This document shows, one piece after another, positions 33,479-42,432 of a DNA stretch of 64,000 bases. The DNA comes from Rhodobacteraceae bacterium Alg231-04 (GTDB lineage: Bacteria > Pseudomonadota > Alphaproteobacteria > Rhodobacterales > Rhodobacteraceae). The stretch covers positions 310,001-374,000 of the forward strand of contig FREY01000004.1 in assembly GCA_900143635.1 (NCBI GenBank), given 5' to 3'. The notes under the pieces are model-generated. The model saw nothing but the letters and a program-made list of their open reading frames with translations, was not told the origin of the DNA and searched no databases. The stretch's first letter is position 1. Every line of letters starts with the position of its first letter. The translations under genes and the position numbers were made by a program.

Positions 33479-34003
33479 TCAGATTGGCTGCATCTCGAAT
33501 CGAACGCGCCCTACTGGAACGCCGAGCCTTGTAACAATCGCGTCGTTGATAACGCGGCCATTTGAACTGAAATAGATTACATCCTCGAAGCCCAGTCTGA
33601 TAACTTCGCCTTCTGAACGAAAGTCAGCCACGTATGAAAGTCGGATTTCGTTGCCAGCCTCGATAACTTCTGCTTCTCCCACGGTGTCTTCGCGTTTCCC
33701 CTTCCAGCGACCTGGACCTGCTCGGTCAAAGACCCATGTTAGACGGTTCTCCTCACCATCATCGTAGAAGAAATCTTCAACGATCGTAAGCCGATCTCCA
33801 CGCAGGCGACTGTTGAGCCGTGCGGTGAAGCGGCGTTCTGAACCGGTTAGGTCTACCCGAAACACTCCTGCCCCGATTGCTCGACCTGAAAAGGCCGTAT
33901 CGAGCGTGATGGGCGCGAGAGGTCCTTCAGGCGAAGTGGGCATACGAGCACATGCAGCAAGTCCAAAAGAGCCCAGAATTACGGAGCGGCGGGTGACCGA
34001 CAT
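33479..34003 (-). CDS. DUF3833-like lipoprotein (cargo block 2)
   Basis: A 174-residue exported protein. The N-terminus MSVTRRSVILGSFGLAACAR has a lipobox-like LAAC with Cys at about residue 18, and a twin-arginine-like RR start. The rest is beta-rich and fits DUF3833 (RLNSRLRGDRLTIVEDFFYD, GRVINDAIVTRLGVPVG). In related bacteria such genes occur in chromosomal singlet-oxygen-response clusters beside an SDR and a photolyase. Finding it inside a prophage suggests captured chromosomal DNA. The biochemical role is unknown. Confidence 0.78.
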   Translation of the reverse strand: MSVTRRSVILGSFGLAACARMPTSPEGPLAPITLDTAFSGRAIGAGVFRVDLTGSERRFTARLNSRLRGDRLTIVEDFFYDDGEENRLTWVFDRAGPGRWKGKREDTVGEAEVIEAGNEIRLSYVADFRSEGEVIRLGFEDVIYFSSNGRVINDAIVTRLGVPVGRVRFEMQPI

Positions 34004-34166
34004 TTTCCAACCTTTAATATAAACGCGCGGTCAAAGGCCGCGATGTATTTGAGTAACGATTTCCCCAAAATCAGTAATCGTGGCGGTAAGGGATGAAATC
34101 AAGGAAACCTTCATATGATTTGCAGAAAGGCGAAGCCGGCGTTCGTGAGTGGCCGGCCAGCCATAA

Positions 34167-34418
34167 TCAACGGTTGGCATCGGCGTTTTCAAAAACCATC
34201 ATTGTAATGAAAACCCCGGCAATAATCGTCACGTGGGCGACAGAAGTGATCCCAAAAACAAAAAAGCTACCAAGCGAAATTGAGAAAATCGCACTCCACA
34301 TCCAAGCCAACATTTGCATCATCATGTGGGCAACAGGTAGCGAGCAGCTCTTGAGCGGGTTTTTCGTTTCATTCATGATCGCCGACCAACCGGCGCTTTC
34401 TTCTTTGAACAGTTTCAT
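34167..34418 (-). CDS. Small two-segment membrane protein
   Basis: The 83-residue product has two hydrophobic stretches (LPVAHMMMQMLAWMWSAIFS and FFVFGITSVAHVTIIAGVFI). A GGAGGAAAACAA site precedes the ATG, which supports translation. The base composition is AT-rich. It may belong to the DUF3833/SDR cargo unit. The family is not recognised. Confidence 0.55.
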   Translation of the reverse strand: MKLFKEESAGWSAIMNETKNPLKSCSLPVAHMMMQMLAWMWSAIFSISLGSFFVFGITSVAHVTIIAGVFITMMVFENADANR

Positions 34419-34469
34419 TTGTTTTCCTCCATTGCTTAATGATACGCGCCGCTAGAGGTTTTGGATCAC

Positions 34470-34530
34470 ACAGCCAACGCTGCAGTGCCGCGTGTGAAGC
34501 GGTCATTGATCACGGTTGCCGTACAATTTT
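34470..34530. repeat. Dispersed intergenic repeat fragment
   Basis: GAAGCGGTCATTGATCACGG with its flanking CCGCGTGT matches the copy at about 33.21-33.25 kb with only a few differences. It is a short remnant in the gap before the sigma-E-like promoter. Confidence 0.55.
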
Positions 34531-34667
34531 TTTGGGGGAGAGGTAAGCTGAACGGGACGAAGGTCACGTTCGCCCATAATGCGCCAATGGCAGAAGCCAG
34601 CCCGAAGAGCTCTTCATATGTGACGCCTTAATTGGGATTCAATTTACTTCAACCGGGCCGCCCTGCA

Positions 34668-34695
34668 TGATCCGTAATCGGGATCGGATCGTAAC
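34668..34695 (+). promoter_or_regulatory. Sigma-E (RpoE/ChrR-type) promoter-like sequence
   Basis: TGATCC (34668-34673), a 16-base spacer and CGTAAC (34690-34695) match, as I recall it, the Rhodobacter RpoE promoter pattern used in the singlet-oxygen response. It precedes two very short in-frame peptides (12 and 22 codons, overlapping as TGATG and ATGA) that lead into the SDR gene. Confidence 0.5.
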
Positions 34696-34818
34696 AATCC
34701 AAAATGGAGAATGCTATGTCAGTTAAACTTTCATTCGGACTTGGCGGAATTTGATGGACGAGAGCGAAAACCCGTTGCAAAATTTCCCTCTGTCGATGGC
34801 TCAACTGGTTATGCTGTC

Positions 34819-35487
34819 ATGACGGCTAAAAGAGCTTTGGTCGTTGGTGCTTCCGGCGGCATCGGTGCGGCTTTGACCAAGGTTCTGAGGGCACAAGGCG
34901 CTGTCGTGATCGAGGTTTCGAGGTCGACTGACGATTTCGACGTCACTGATCCACACAAAGTCCAGGAACACATGAAAAGCCTCGAAGGAGCTTTCGACAC
35001 GGTTCTGATCGCAACTGGCATACTTGCCCCACCGAACGTGAGGCCGGAAAAGTCTCTCACCGAAATCGACGCTGCCAACATGGCGAAAGTTATGGCAGTA
35101 AACGCAATTGGTCCGGCATTGGTCCTGCGACATATTCCCAGGCTTTTGCCTTGCGATACCAGGTCCGTAGTTGGCGTTCTTACAGCACGTGTGGGTTCTA
35201 TCGGCGACAATCAATTGGGCGGTTGGTACAGCTATCGGGCGGCGAAAGCGGCCGCCAATCAGGTCGTGCACACTGCTGCGATAGAGATCGCGCGAAGCCG
35301 AAAAAAGTCCGTCGTTGTGGCCTTGCATCCAGGTACGGTTGAGACGCGCTTTACCGAGGCATATCCCACGCAACCAAAGGTTTCGACGGAAGAGGCCGCT
35401 ACCAATTTAATAACGGTGATTAATGGTCTGACCGAAGTTCACAACGGCTGCTTCTTTGATTGGGCTGGAAAACCCATCCCATGGTGA
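34819..35487 (+). CDS. SDR-family oxidoreductase, CsgA/C-factor-like (cargo block 2)
   Basis: A 222-residue short SDR: cofactor motif VVGASGGIGAAL near residues 8-19, NAIGP near 95, and YSYRAAKAA providing Tyr and Lys near 139-143. MTAKRALVV was taken as the start; it overlaps a 22-codon upstream ORF as ATGA. A sigma-E-like promoter lies 124 bases upstream. This pairing with a DUF3833 gene recalls the RpoE-ChrR oxidative-stress clusters of Rhodobacteraceae. The substrate is unknown. Confidence 0.85.
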   Translation: MTAKRALVVGASGGIGAALTKVLRAQGAVVIEVSRSTDDFDVTDPHKVQEHMKSLEGAFDTVLIATGILAPPNVRPEKSLTEIDAANMAKVMAVNAIGPALVLRHIPRLLPCDTRSVVGVLTARVGSIGDNQLGGWYSYRAAKAAANQVVHTAAIEIARSRKKSVVVALHPGTVETRFTEAYPTQPKVSTEEAATNLITVINGLTEVHNGCFFDWAGKPIPW

Positions 35488-36212
35488 ACCCGCGACAAGT
35501 TTTGGTTCTCGCTGATCCAAAATTTTTGCCCTCGCGTATTGGTTTTAGAAATCAAAGAATCCAGTAACATCATTTGTCATTTTGGCTATTCTGTTTGTAC
35601 TGACGCTTGGTTCGGGAGATCTCAATAGCTGAGGGGCAATCAATGTCCGACGATGATATGACGAAGCAAACTCTCAACGGTTCTCACACTGCTAATTTCG
35701 CTTGTTAGCGGGAGAGGAGAGGCCATGGTCTTTCGAGCGCCGATTACAAGCTCGTACTGTTTGAAAAAGCGGTGTCCAGGTTCGAGAATCATGTCATCAC
35801 CATAGTCTTAATAATTTTTCTTGCAGGAGATACTATCCCAGGATCTTCTTGAATACACACCATTTATCAATTTTGGGATGTGCGCCACCGAAGGCACTAC
35901 ACTTTAAGACAATCAGGCGTCAGACTTGTTGAGCGTCCGCAATTATTCAAGTCGTAGGAAACTCTCGCTCCCGTATCATTGATCTGCCTAGCCTTCTCGG
36001 AGTGTCTACTATGGGCTGAGACCGGACAAACGGTGCCAGTCAGACCGACTTTGCGAACACTGGTCTGGCTAAGGTCAGGTCTGTGCTGAGCTGACTTCAA
36101 CGAGAAACCAACCCTGTAGCAGCTTTCCTACTTGCTGGAGGCCCTGAAAAGACCGCTTCAGAGAGGTAGCTGAGCCAAGAGCCGAGGGAGATCACGAGAA
36201 TTCGAGGCGACG
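35481..36212 (+). other. Gap with a 28-codon ORF, possible remnant
   Basis: An ATG overlapping the SDR stop opens a 28-codon ORF (MVNPRQVLVLADPKFLP...) ending at 35567. Its VLVLADP start loosely resembles the N-terminus of photolyase-related proteins, which follow the SDR in chromosomal clusters, so it may be a truncated remnant. The remainder to 36212 shows no gene I can support. Confidence 0.25.
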
Positions 36213-37235
36213 TCAGGAGGTTTCCAAACGCTTTCTAAGAATTTCGAAGCCAAGCCTGTCCCTCAAAATTGCCAGAAGCTTGGTTTCGAGTCTGTGTGTG
36301 ATGATTGGGGATTCATGAAAAACAACGAAATGCCCGATGGTGTTTCCCATTGAGTCGCTAACTCGCATACCAAGATATGTGTCAAACGGCGCTGTTCGGT
36401 ATCTTTCCTGGTCTGGGTAAGCATCGGCCAACCCGCTTTGGATGCGGAATTCTTCTTGGTTTTCCAGCGTTTCACAGGGCCTACCTTCGTAGGACAACAC
36501 TGCTCCTTCCATTTCATGTAACCAACGCCCACCCTCACAGTAAGCGAGGATGTTGAAGACTTTTCTGTCCTGCTGCGAGCATTCGGCCACAAAGACCGCC
36601 TTTACCCCAAGCAACTGTTGGATTTGCTCAGCAATTAGATGGAAAACGCTCTTGGAAGATTCCGGATCCGGCCCTCGAGCAAGCGCCTCAAGAATTCGCA
36701 TGGTGCGAAGGTTCTCTAGCTCGGTCGCTACACGAGGCGAGAAATCTTCGATCGTATCGAGGATCTGGTGGCACTCCTCAGCCAAGGTCTGATTGCGCCA
36801 CCCTAGTTGTATCAGTCCAATCACTTCACCTTGGGCATTCGTGACTGGATACCCAATAAAACTCTCAAGCTTCTTATGCTGCAGCAATTCATCTTTGGGA
36901 AATGCACTTTGAACGTCCTTGTGCACCAACACGATCTCTGCGCTTTTGATCGCCTCTAAGCATGGTGTAAAGCAGGCGTCATACTCGAAGCTTTCAAGAG
37001 ACTCCCCGTCCATCCAACCCGCCTTGACCTGAATGCGCTCTTCATCGCTAACTCTTAATTCGCTTATGGCGATGAAATCGGTTTGCACCACCTCTTGTAG
37101 GAGTTCGACGAAAGTCTGGAGGAATTCAAGGCCGGTACTAGAGGAGAGAAGCTCGAGATCACTTGATGTAGAACGTAAATTGACACTATCTAGCTGAGCC
37201 GCTGGAGTGTTTGAGCCAGCAGTACCGATATTCAT
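36213..37235 (-). CDS. Tandem-GAF-domain protein
   Basis: This protein of about 340 residues appears to hold two GAF-like domains: one near residues 35-165 (TGLEFLQTFVELLQEVVQTD, FIGYPVTNAQGEVIGLIQLG) and one near 195-335 (FHLIAEQIQQLLGVKAVFVA, TYLGMRVSDSMGNTIGHFVV). No kinase, GGDEF or helix-turn-helix domain is attached. The start MNIGTAGS follows GGAGGA. GAF domains bind small ligands or chromophores; a stand-alone tandem protein in a prophage has no obvious output partner. The AT-rich composition suggests cargo origin. Confidence 0.75.
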   Translation of the reverse strand: MNIGTAGSNTPAAQLDSVNLRSTSSDLELLSSSTGLEFLQTFVELLQEVVQTDFIAISELRVSDEERIQVKAGWMDGESLESFEYDACFTPCLEAIKSAEIVLVHKDVQSAFPKDELLQHKKLESFIGYPVTNAQGEVIGLIQLGWRNQTLAEECHQILDTIEDFSPRVATELENLRTMRILEALARGPDPESSKSVFHLIAEQIQQLLGVKAVFVAECSQQDRKVFNILAYCEGGRWLHEMEGAVLSYEGRPCETLENQEEFRIQSGLADAYPDQERYRTAPFDTYLGMRVSDSMGNTIGHFVVFHESPIITHRLETKLLAILRDRLGFEILRKRLETS

Positions 37236-37701
37236 AGCGTCCTCCGATTTTGCACCACACATCAAGCATTCTGAAAGTGTTGGGTAGTTGGGTTACATCA
37301 ATGCTGTCCTGCCTGACATGCCGTCAAGCAAGTACAAATTTAAGCTGAATTCCAAGGGTAACTCACTCTCGGCCATCCTGCGCCCATCTCCATAGGGAAA
37401 ACACTCTCCTATCATCGCGATGCGCAGGCACTTTTACCAAAAGAAGATCCCGCATTGGCTCCGCTTCGGACTGGAGCCGACGGCATGGCAGCAGCTGTTT
37501 TTCGGCGCAAATGGGCGTCGGCCATTTTGGGATGCTGCTTGTGCTACATATTGCCTAACATCCCATCATCTGGTATGGTTTAGGCACTGATATCGAGTGA
37601 GTAGCGCCACAGCGCGTAGATAAGCTCGACCGCAGCCCGGCCCCAGCCTAACAAGAGGTGCAGCCGGTGCGACTGCGTAAGCAATTCCCCAAAGGTTAGA
37701 T
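37236..37701. other. Gene-free stretch before the packaging genes
   Basis: No coding sequence could be supported here. By position it should hold the late promoter and perhaps the packaging start (cos or pac) upstream of the HNH and terminase genes, but I saw no definite signal. Confidence 0.3.
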
Positions 37702-38070
37702 ATGGCCGCCATCCACGAGACATGGGCATGGCGTAAGCTGCGCCCGACTATCCTGCTTAGGGATCACTGGTGCTGTCAGATGTGCGGCGTGGTGCTGCGC
37801 AAGGGCAGGAAGCACAGGTTCTCGGCTGTGGTCGATCACATAAGGCCGTACGACTTGCGCCCTGATCTGGTGCTGGACCCTGCCAACCTCTGGTCTGTCT
37901 GTAGGGATTGCCACGACAGGGAATGCAGACGGATAGAAGACAAAGCTCGTAAGGTACGCCAGTGGACGTTCAGAGGAGCTGACTGGATAGCAGAAGAGAA
38001 GAGGCGTTACCGGTTCGTTGGGTTGGATGGCTCGGCATCAGGGCCTGGCGCGGTGACTGATCGGGCATAG
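37702..38070 (+). CDS. HNH endonuclease next to terminase
   Basis: A 122-residue nuclease. Paired cysteines in CCQMCGVVL, the HNH core VVDHIRPYDLRPDLVLDPAN and SVCRDCHDRE form the zinc-stabilised active site. HNH proteins directly upstream of the small terminase subunit are known partners of terminase in HK97-like phages and stimulate specific DNA cleavage during packaging. It starts about 100 bases before the small terminase gene. Confidence 0.88.
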   Translation: MAAIHETWAWRKLRPTILLRDHWCCQMCGVVLRKGRKHRFSAVVDHIRPYDLRPDLVLDPANLWSVCRDCHDRECRRIEDKARKVRQWTFRGADWIAEEKRRYRFVGLDGSASGPGAVTDRA

Positions 38071-38168
38071 GGGGGAGGGTCAAAGTCTATGGCCCGCCGC
38101 TTCGCTCCACCCGCCACTGAGCTTCATTCTCACAGAGATTAGATTTCAAAGGGGGGTAGGGGGTCGGC

Positions 38169-38567
38169 ATGAAAAAGCCCGTCTATAAAACGATCTACTC
38201 TGCCCTGCCTGACGGTGATGCGCGCGGCAAATTTGCTGACGCTGAATGGAAGGAATTGTGCGCAGATCTGGAGAGCCGCGGGCAATTGACAGAGCAGCGC
38301 AAGCGTTTGGTGGACCGGCTTGTGCGGGAACGGGTCGAGTTTGAGTTTCTGTTCCCCGACGTGGTTTTGGACGGTCCTGTCAAAAAGGGGCCAAAGGGCG
38401 GCGAATACTTCAGCTATGAGTGGTCCGCACTTCAAAAGATGAAAGACCAGATCTTGAAGCTTGAGGAGTCTTTGAAGATCACGGTCGGGAAGGCGGAAGA
38501 GCCTGACAAGAAGCCGGCGAAAAAAGCACCTGCGGACAAATACCTTGCCAGACTTGGATCCAACTAG
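38169..38567 (+). CDS. terS: Terminase small subunit, P27 family
   Basis: A 132-residue protein with a helical core (FADAEWKELCADLESRGQLT, YSALQ-type region KGGEYFSYEWSALQKMKDQI) typical of the P27 small terminase family, and a basic Lys-rich C-terminal tail. It recognises phage DNA and recruits the large subunit. The last 23 bases overlap the large-subunit gene. Confidence 0.85.
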   Translation: MKKPVYKTIYSALPDGDARGKFADAEWKELCADLESRGQLTEQRKRLVDRLVRERVEFEFLFPDVVLDGPVKKGPKGGEYFSYEWSALQKMKDQILKLEESLKITVGKAEEPDKKPAKKAPADKYLARLGSN

Positions 38568-40326
38568 CGAGTATGCGCGTCGGGTTCTGGATGGTGAGAT
38601 CGTCGCCGGAAAGTTTGTCCGGCTGGCGTGCGAAAGGCATTTTGCAGATCTCGAGTCTGGCGCGGCTCGCGGTCTTTACTTCGATGAGGCGGCAGCCCAG
38701 GAGGCGATAGACTTTTTCCCGGCGATGTTCACGATCACGGACGGGCCGATGGCCGGGAAACCGTTTCATTTGCTGGAGTGGCACCAGTTCGTTGTCGGGT
38801 CGTTGTTTGGCTGGCACAAAGGTGGCCGCCTTCGCTTTCGGAACCTCTGGCTTGAGACTGGAAAGGGACAGGCGAAGTCGCCGTTGATGGGCGGCATCTC
38901 GCTTTATGTCTGTGGGTTCATGGGGATCAGGCGGGCGCAGTGCTATGCCATCGCCGCAAAAATGGATCAGGCCAAGATCCCCTTCAAGGATGGCGCCGCT
39001 CTCTGCAGGGCGGAAATCCCCGAACTTGGCGAGAGCTTGGAGGACCGCGGTGTGGTCTTCATTTCAGGCAAGGGCGAGAACGCTTGGCGGATCGAATTCA
39101 CGGAAAGCAGCTCGTTCTTTGAAGCCAAAGCTACGACTGACAGCCTGTCAGGCCCACGGCCAGATTGCGTGATCGCCGATGAGGTGCACGAATTCCAGAC
39201 GGTAAAGCCGATTGAACTGTGGTCCGCTGGCGTTGCGAAGAAGGCCGGATCAGCCTTCATGATGCTGGGAACCAACACTCCGGCGATTGACCAGATCGTC
39301 GGGACTGAGCAATCGGAATACTACCAGCGCTTGCTGGAGGGTGTTTTTGATGACGATGAGGCCTTCGGCTATATCGCCCGTGTTGACGAAGACGACGAAC
39401 CGTTCAGCGATGAAAGCTGTTGGGTCAAAGCACTGCCGGCGCTCGGGGTCACCTTCGGTTTGGATAACGTCCGCGGCGAGGTGAACCGGGCACGAAACGA
39501 TGAAGGCAAGCGCCTCACGGTGTCGCGCCTGTATTTTGGCATTCCGGTAGGATCCAGTGGGTTCTGGGTGGATGAGGCTGCCTGGCGCAGCTGTATCGGC
39601 AAGGTCGGCAATGAGCAAACTGAGGGCAAAAAGTGCTTTCTGTCTTTGGACCTTTCGGAAAAGAACGACCTTACCGCGCTCGGCGCAGTCTGGAAGGGCG
39701 CTGACGACAATCTGGCTGCAAAACTCTGGTATTGGACAACTCCTGCCGGGCTTGAGCGTCGATCAGCATTGGATCGTATTCCCTACAAGGTCTACGTGGA
39801 GAAGGGCGAGCTGAGTGTAACGCAATCGGCTGTTGTCGATTACGAATTCGTGGCGGCCCAGATCAAGGAACTGGTTGCCGAGCATGATGTGGACAGCCTG
39901 ACGATTGACCCCTCTTTCTGGGAGAAATTCCGCGATGCCTGCGAAAAGATCGGGCTCGCGGTTTGGGTCTATGAAGGGCCGGAAGAACCGGAAGGCGAAG
40001 GTCTGAAGGTGGTTCGCCACTCACAGGGCACGAAAGTAGCATTTGGCGAGCGCAATCTGTGCATGCCGCATTCGATCACTCGCCTGACAGACAAGGTTCT
40101 GACCGGGCAGATGGTGATCGAGGAAAACCGGCTGACGCAATACTGCGCAGCTAACACCGTCATCCGAACTGATCCCATTGGGAACCAGATGTTCGACAAA
40201 TCCCGTCAGCGCGGCCGGATGGATGGAATGATCGCTCTGGCGATGGCGACCGGCGCGTCCGAGGGCGTGAGGGTCAAGGAAGATGCGCCAAGCGTTTACG
40301 AAACGCGAGGCATCCGGACAGTCTGA
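38545..40326 (+). CDS. terL: Terminase large subunit
   Basis: A 593-residue packaging motor. The Walker A-like loop is ETGKGQAKSPLM near residue 111, Walker B is CVIADEVHEF near 208, and the coupling segment LGTNTPA is near 243. The C-terminal nuclease domain begins near 365 (CFLSLDLSEKNDLTALGAVW), with further acidic residues in LTIDPSFWEKF and RMDGMIALAMA. It starts at TTG, with the ORF overlapping terS. The length fits HK97/P27-type large terminases. Confidence 0.93.
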   Translation: MPDLDPTSEYARRVLDGEIVAGKFVRLACERHFADLESGAARGLYFDEAAAQEAIDFFPAMFTITDGPMAGKPFHLLEWHQFVVGSLFGWHKGGRLRFRNLWLETGKGQAKSPLMGGISLYVCGFMGIRRAQCYAIAAKMDQAKIPFKDGAALCRAEIPELGESLEDRGVVFISGKGENAWRIEFTESSSFFEAKATTDSLSGPRPDCVIADEVHEFQTVKPIELWSAGVAKKAGSAFMMLGTNTPAIDQIVGTEQSEYYQRLLEGVFDDDEAFGYIARVDEDDEPFSDESCWVKALPALGVTFGLDNVRGEVNRARNDEGKRLTVSRLYFGIPVGSSGFWVDEAAWRSCIGKVGNEQTEGKKCFLSLDLSEKNDLTALGAVWKGADDNLAAKLWYWTTPAGLERRSALDRIPYKVYVEKGELSVTQSAVVDYEFVAAQIKELVAEHDVDSLTIDPSFWEKFRDACEKIGLAVWVYEGPEEPEGEGLKVVRHSQGTKVAFGERNLCMPHSITRLTDKVLTGQMVIEENRLTQYCAANTVIRTDPIGNQMFDKSRQRGRMDGMIALAMATGASEGVRVKEDAPSVYETRGIRTV

Positions 40327-40337
40327 GGCAGGTGTAA

Positions 40338-41594
40338 ATGGGTTTGCTAAACTTCTTCCGCCGCGGTGAGCCGCAGGCGACTTCTCCTTCGTCTGTCCGG
40401 TCAATGGCGGGTGATGCGGCAGCTTTCAATGGGCTGAACGATCCGGCCTTGTACGAGTTCATTCGAAATGGAAGTGGAACGCAGACCGAAAGTGGTGCCA
40501 CTGTTACTGCCAAATCTGCGATGAAGAACACCACAGTGATCCGGTGCGTTTCTCTGATTTCGTTTTCAATCGGCATGCTGCCGCTGCATTTGAAGCGGAA
40601 GAATGGGAAGGGGAATGCGACGGATCACCCGCTGTTCCGCCTTTTGCATCGTCGCCCGAACCCGTGGCAAACGGCCTTCGAGTTCCGGTCTTTGATGCAG
40701 CAGCGGGCGCTTCAGCACGGCGGGGCTTTCGCGCGCAAGGTCTATAGTGGCCACAAGATTTTGTATCTGATCCCGATGGACCCGGCGCGTGTCTCCGTCC
40801 GCCAGAAAAACGACTGGAGGCTGGAATACAGGTTTGACCGAGGGCAGGGCGAGCCTCTGATCTTGCCGCAACGGGAAGTCTTCCACCTTCGCTACGGTCT
40901 CTCCGAAGACGGGATCAACGGCATTTCCCTAGTGAAGCAGGCCGCCGAAGCTATCGGGCTTGCCCTCCAAGCGGAAAAGGCTGCCGCAGTTCTCTTCCGC
41001 AATGGCCTGATCGTTGGCGGTGCGCTGACGCACAAGGGCAATCTTTCTCCGGAGGCATACGGACGCCTTAAAGAGAGCATGAACGAGGATTCCGGCGCGG
41101 ACGGCGCGCATAAATGGAAGATCCTTGAAGAGGGGATGGAACTGAAGCCATCCAATCAATCGAACAAAGACAGCCAGGCGATTGAAAACCGGAAGCACCA
41201 GGTCGAAGAAGTGGCGCGCCCCTTTGGCGTTCCGCGCCCATTGCTGGCCATGGATGACACTTCCTGGGGTTCTGGCATTGACGTGCTTGGCCAGCTTTTC
41301 GTCCGGTACAGCCTAAACCCTTGGTTCGAAGCATGGCAGCAGGCCATCGAGCGGGATTTGCTGACCGAGGCAGAGGCTGACGAGTTCGAAGCGAAATTCA
41401 ACCCCGGCGCATTGCTGCGGGGCTCCATGACCGATCAAGCTGAGTTCTTCGCAAAGGCCCTTGGGTCCGGCGGCCATCAGCCTTGGATGGGGTGGCAGGA
41501 AGTGCGCGATGTGATGGATTTGCCGGCACTGGATCAGGCCCCGCCGCCTCCCCCCGGCCTTACTGGAAAAGGAGCTGGAAATGAGCCTACGTGA
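40338..41594 (+). CDS. Phage portal protein, HK97 family
   Basis: A 418-residue HK97-type portal protein. Typical segments are NTTVIRCVSLISFSIGMLPL near residue 55, LLHRRPNPWQTAFEFRSLM near 98, VFHLRYGLSEDGINGISLVK near 183 and PFGVPRPLLAMDD near 295. A Pro-rich C-terminus ends PPPPPGLTG. It forms the dodecameric ring for DNA entry and tail joining. It starts 11 bases after terL and overlaps the protease gene by 14 bases. Confidence 0.94.
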   Translation: MGLLNFFRRGEPQATSPSSVRSMAGDAAAFNGLNDPALYEFIRNGSGTQTESGATVTAKSAMKNTTVIRCVSLISFSIGMLPLHLKRKNGKGNATDHPLFRLLHRRPNPWQTAFEFRSLMQQRALQHGGAFARKVYSGHKILYLIPMDPARVSVRQKNDWRLEYRFDRGQGEPLILPQREVFHLRYGLSEDGINGISLVKQAAEAIGLALQAEKAAAVLFRNGLIVGGALTHKGNLSPEAYGRLKESMNEDSGADGAHKWKILEEGMELKPSNQSNKDSQAIENRKHQVEEVARPFGVPRPLLAMDDTSWGSGIDVLGQLFVRYSLNPWFEAWQQAIERDLLTEAEADEFEAKFNPGALLRGSMTDQAEFFAKALGSGGHQPWMGWQEVRDVMDLPALDQAPPPPPGLTGKGAGNEPT

Positions 41595-42417
41595 TCTGCC
41601 CGCCATTCAGGCTGGGCGCCTGCCGTCTGTCTGTGCATTTGAAACAGACGCCGACGTGCTGGAGCGTTGGAATGCTGGTGTTCAGGCCAGCAAGAGCGAC
41701 GACAATACGATCACCATTCTGGATGTGATCGGCGAGGATTATTGGACCGGTGGCGGTGTGACTTCCAAACGCATCGCTGCCGCCTTGCGCGCCATCGGCT
41801 CCCAAGACGTGGTGGTGGAAATCAACAGTCCTGGTGGCGACTTTTTTGAGGGCGTTGCCATCTACAACATGCTCCGGGCGCATCCGCACAAGGTGACGGT
41901 TCGCGTTCTCGGGATTGCAGCCTCGGCAGCCTCAGTCATTGCCATGGCGGGTGATGACATCCAGATCGGCAAGGCCGGGTTCCTGATGATCCACAATGCT
42001 TGGGTTGTGGCGCTCGGCAATCGGCATGATCTGCGCGAAGCGGCTGAAACTATGGAGCCCTTCGACGATGCCATGGCTAGCCTCTACTCAGACCGCTCCG
42101 GCGAAGAGAAGGTGAAGGCCGCAGAATGGATGGACAATGAAACCTGGTTCAACGGTGAACATGCCGTTGAAGTGGGCTTGGCTGACGGCTTCCTGCCCGC
42201 GGATGCGGTGACGGAAGACAAAACCAAAGCTGAGGCTGGCAAAAGGGTGAACGCCACCCGGCGTGTCGACGCCTTGCTGGCCAGAACCGGAATGCCGAGG
42301 TCGGAACGCCGTGCGCTTCTGGCCGATGCAAAGGGGGGCAAGCCTGGCGCTGCCCCTGCCCCCACGCACGACGCTGGCGCAATCGCGGCCCTCTGCGAGG
42401 GCCTTTTCAAAACCTGA
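41581..42417 (+). CDS. ClpP-like prohead maturation protease
   Basis: A 278-residue serine protease of the ClpP/S49-like head-maturation group. INSPGGDFFEGVAIYNML provides the oxyanion region near residue 85. IAASAASVIAMAGD carries the catalytic Ser near 115, and FLMIHNAWV carries the His near 140. The C-terminal 80 residues form an Ala- and Lys-rich tail that may act as scaffold or linker. It processes the capsid protein during head assembly. Confidence 0.92.
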   Translation: MSLRDLPAIQAGRLPSVCAFETDADVLERWNAGVQASKSDDNTITILDVIGEDYWTGGGVTSKRIAAALRAIGSQDVVVEINSPGGDFFEGVAIYNMLRAHPHKVTVRVLGIAASAASVIAMAGDDIQIGKAGFLMIHNAWVVALGNRHDLREAAETMEPFDDAMASLYSDRSGEEKVKAAEWMDNETWFNGEHAVEVGLADGFLPADAVTEDKTKAEAGKRVNATRRVDALLARTGMPRSERRALLADAKGGKPGAAPAPTHDAGAIAALCEGLFKT

Positions 42418-42432
42418 AGAAGGAGAGGCATC

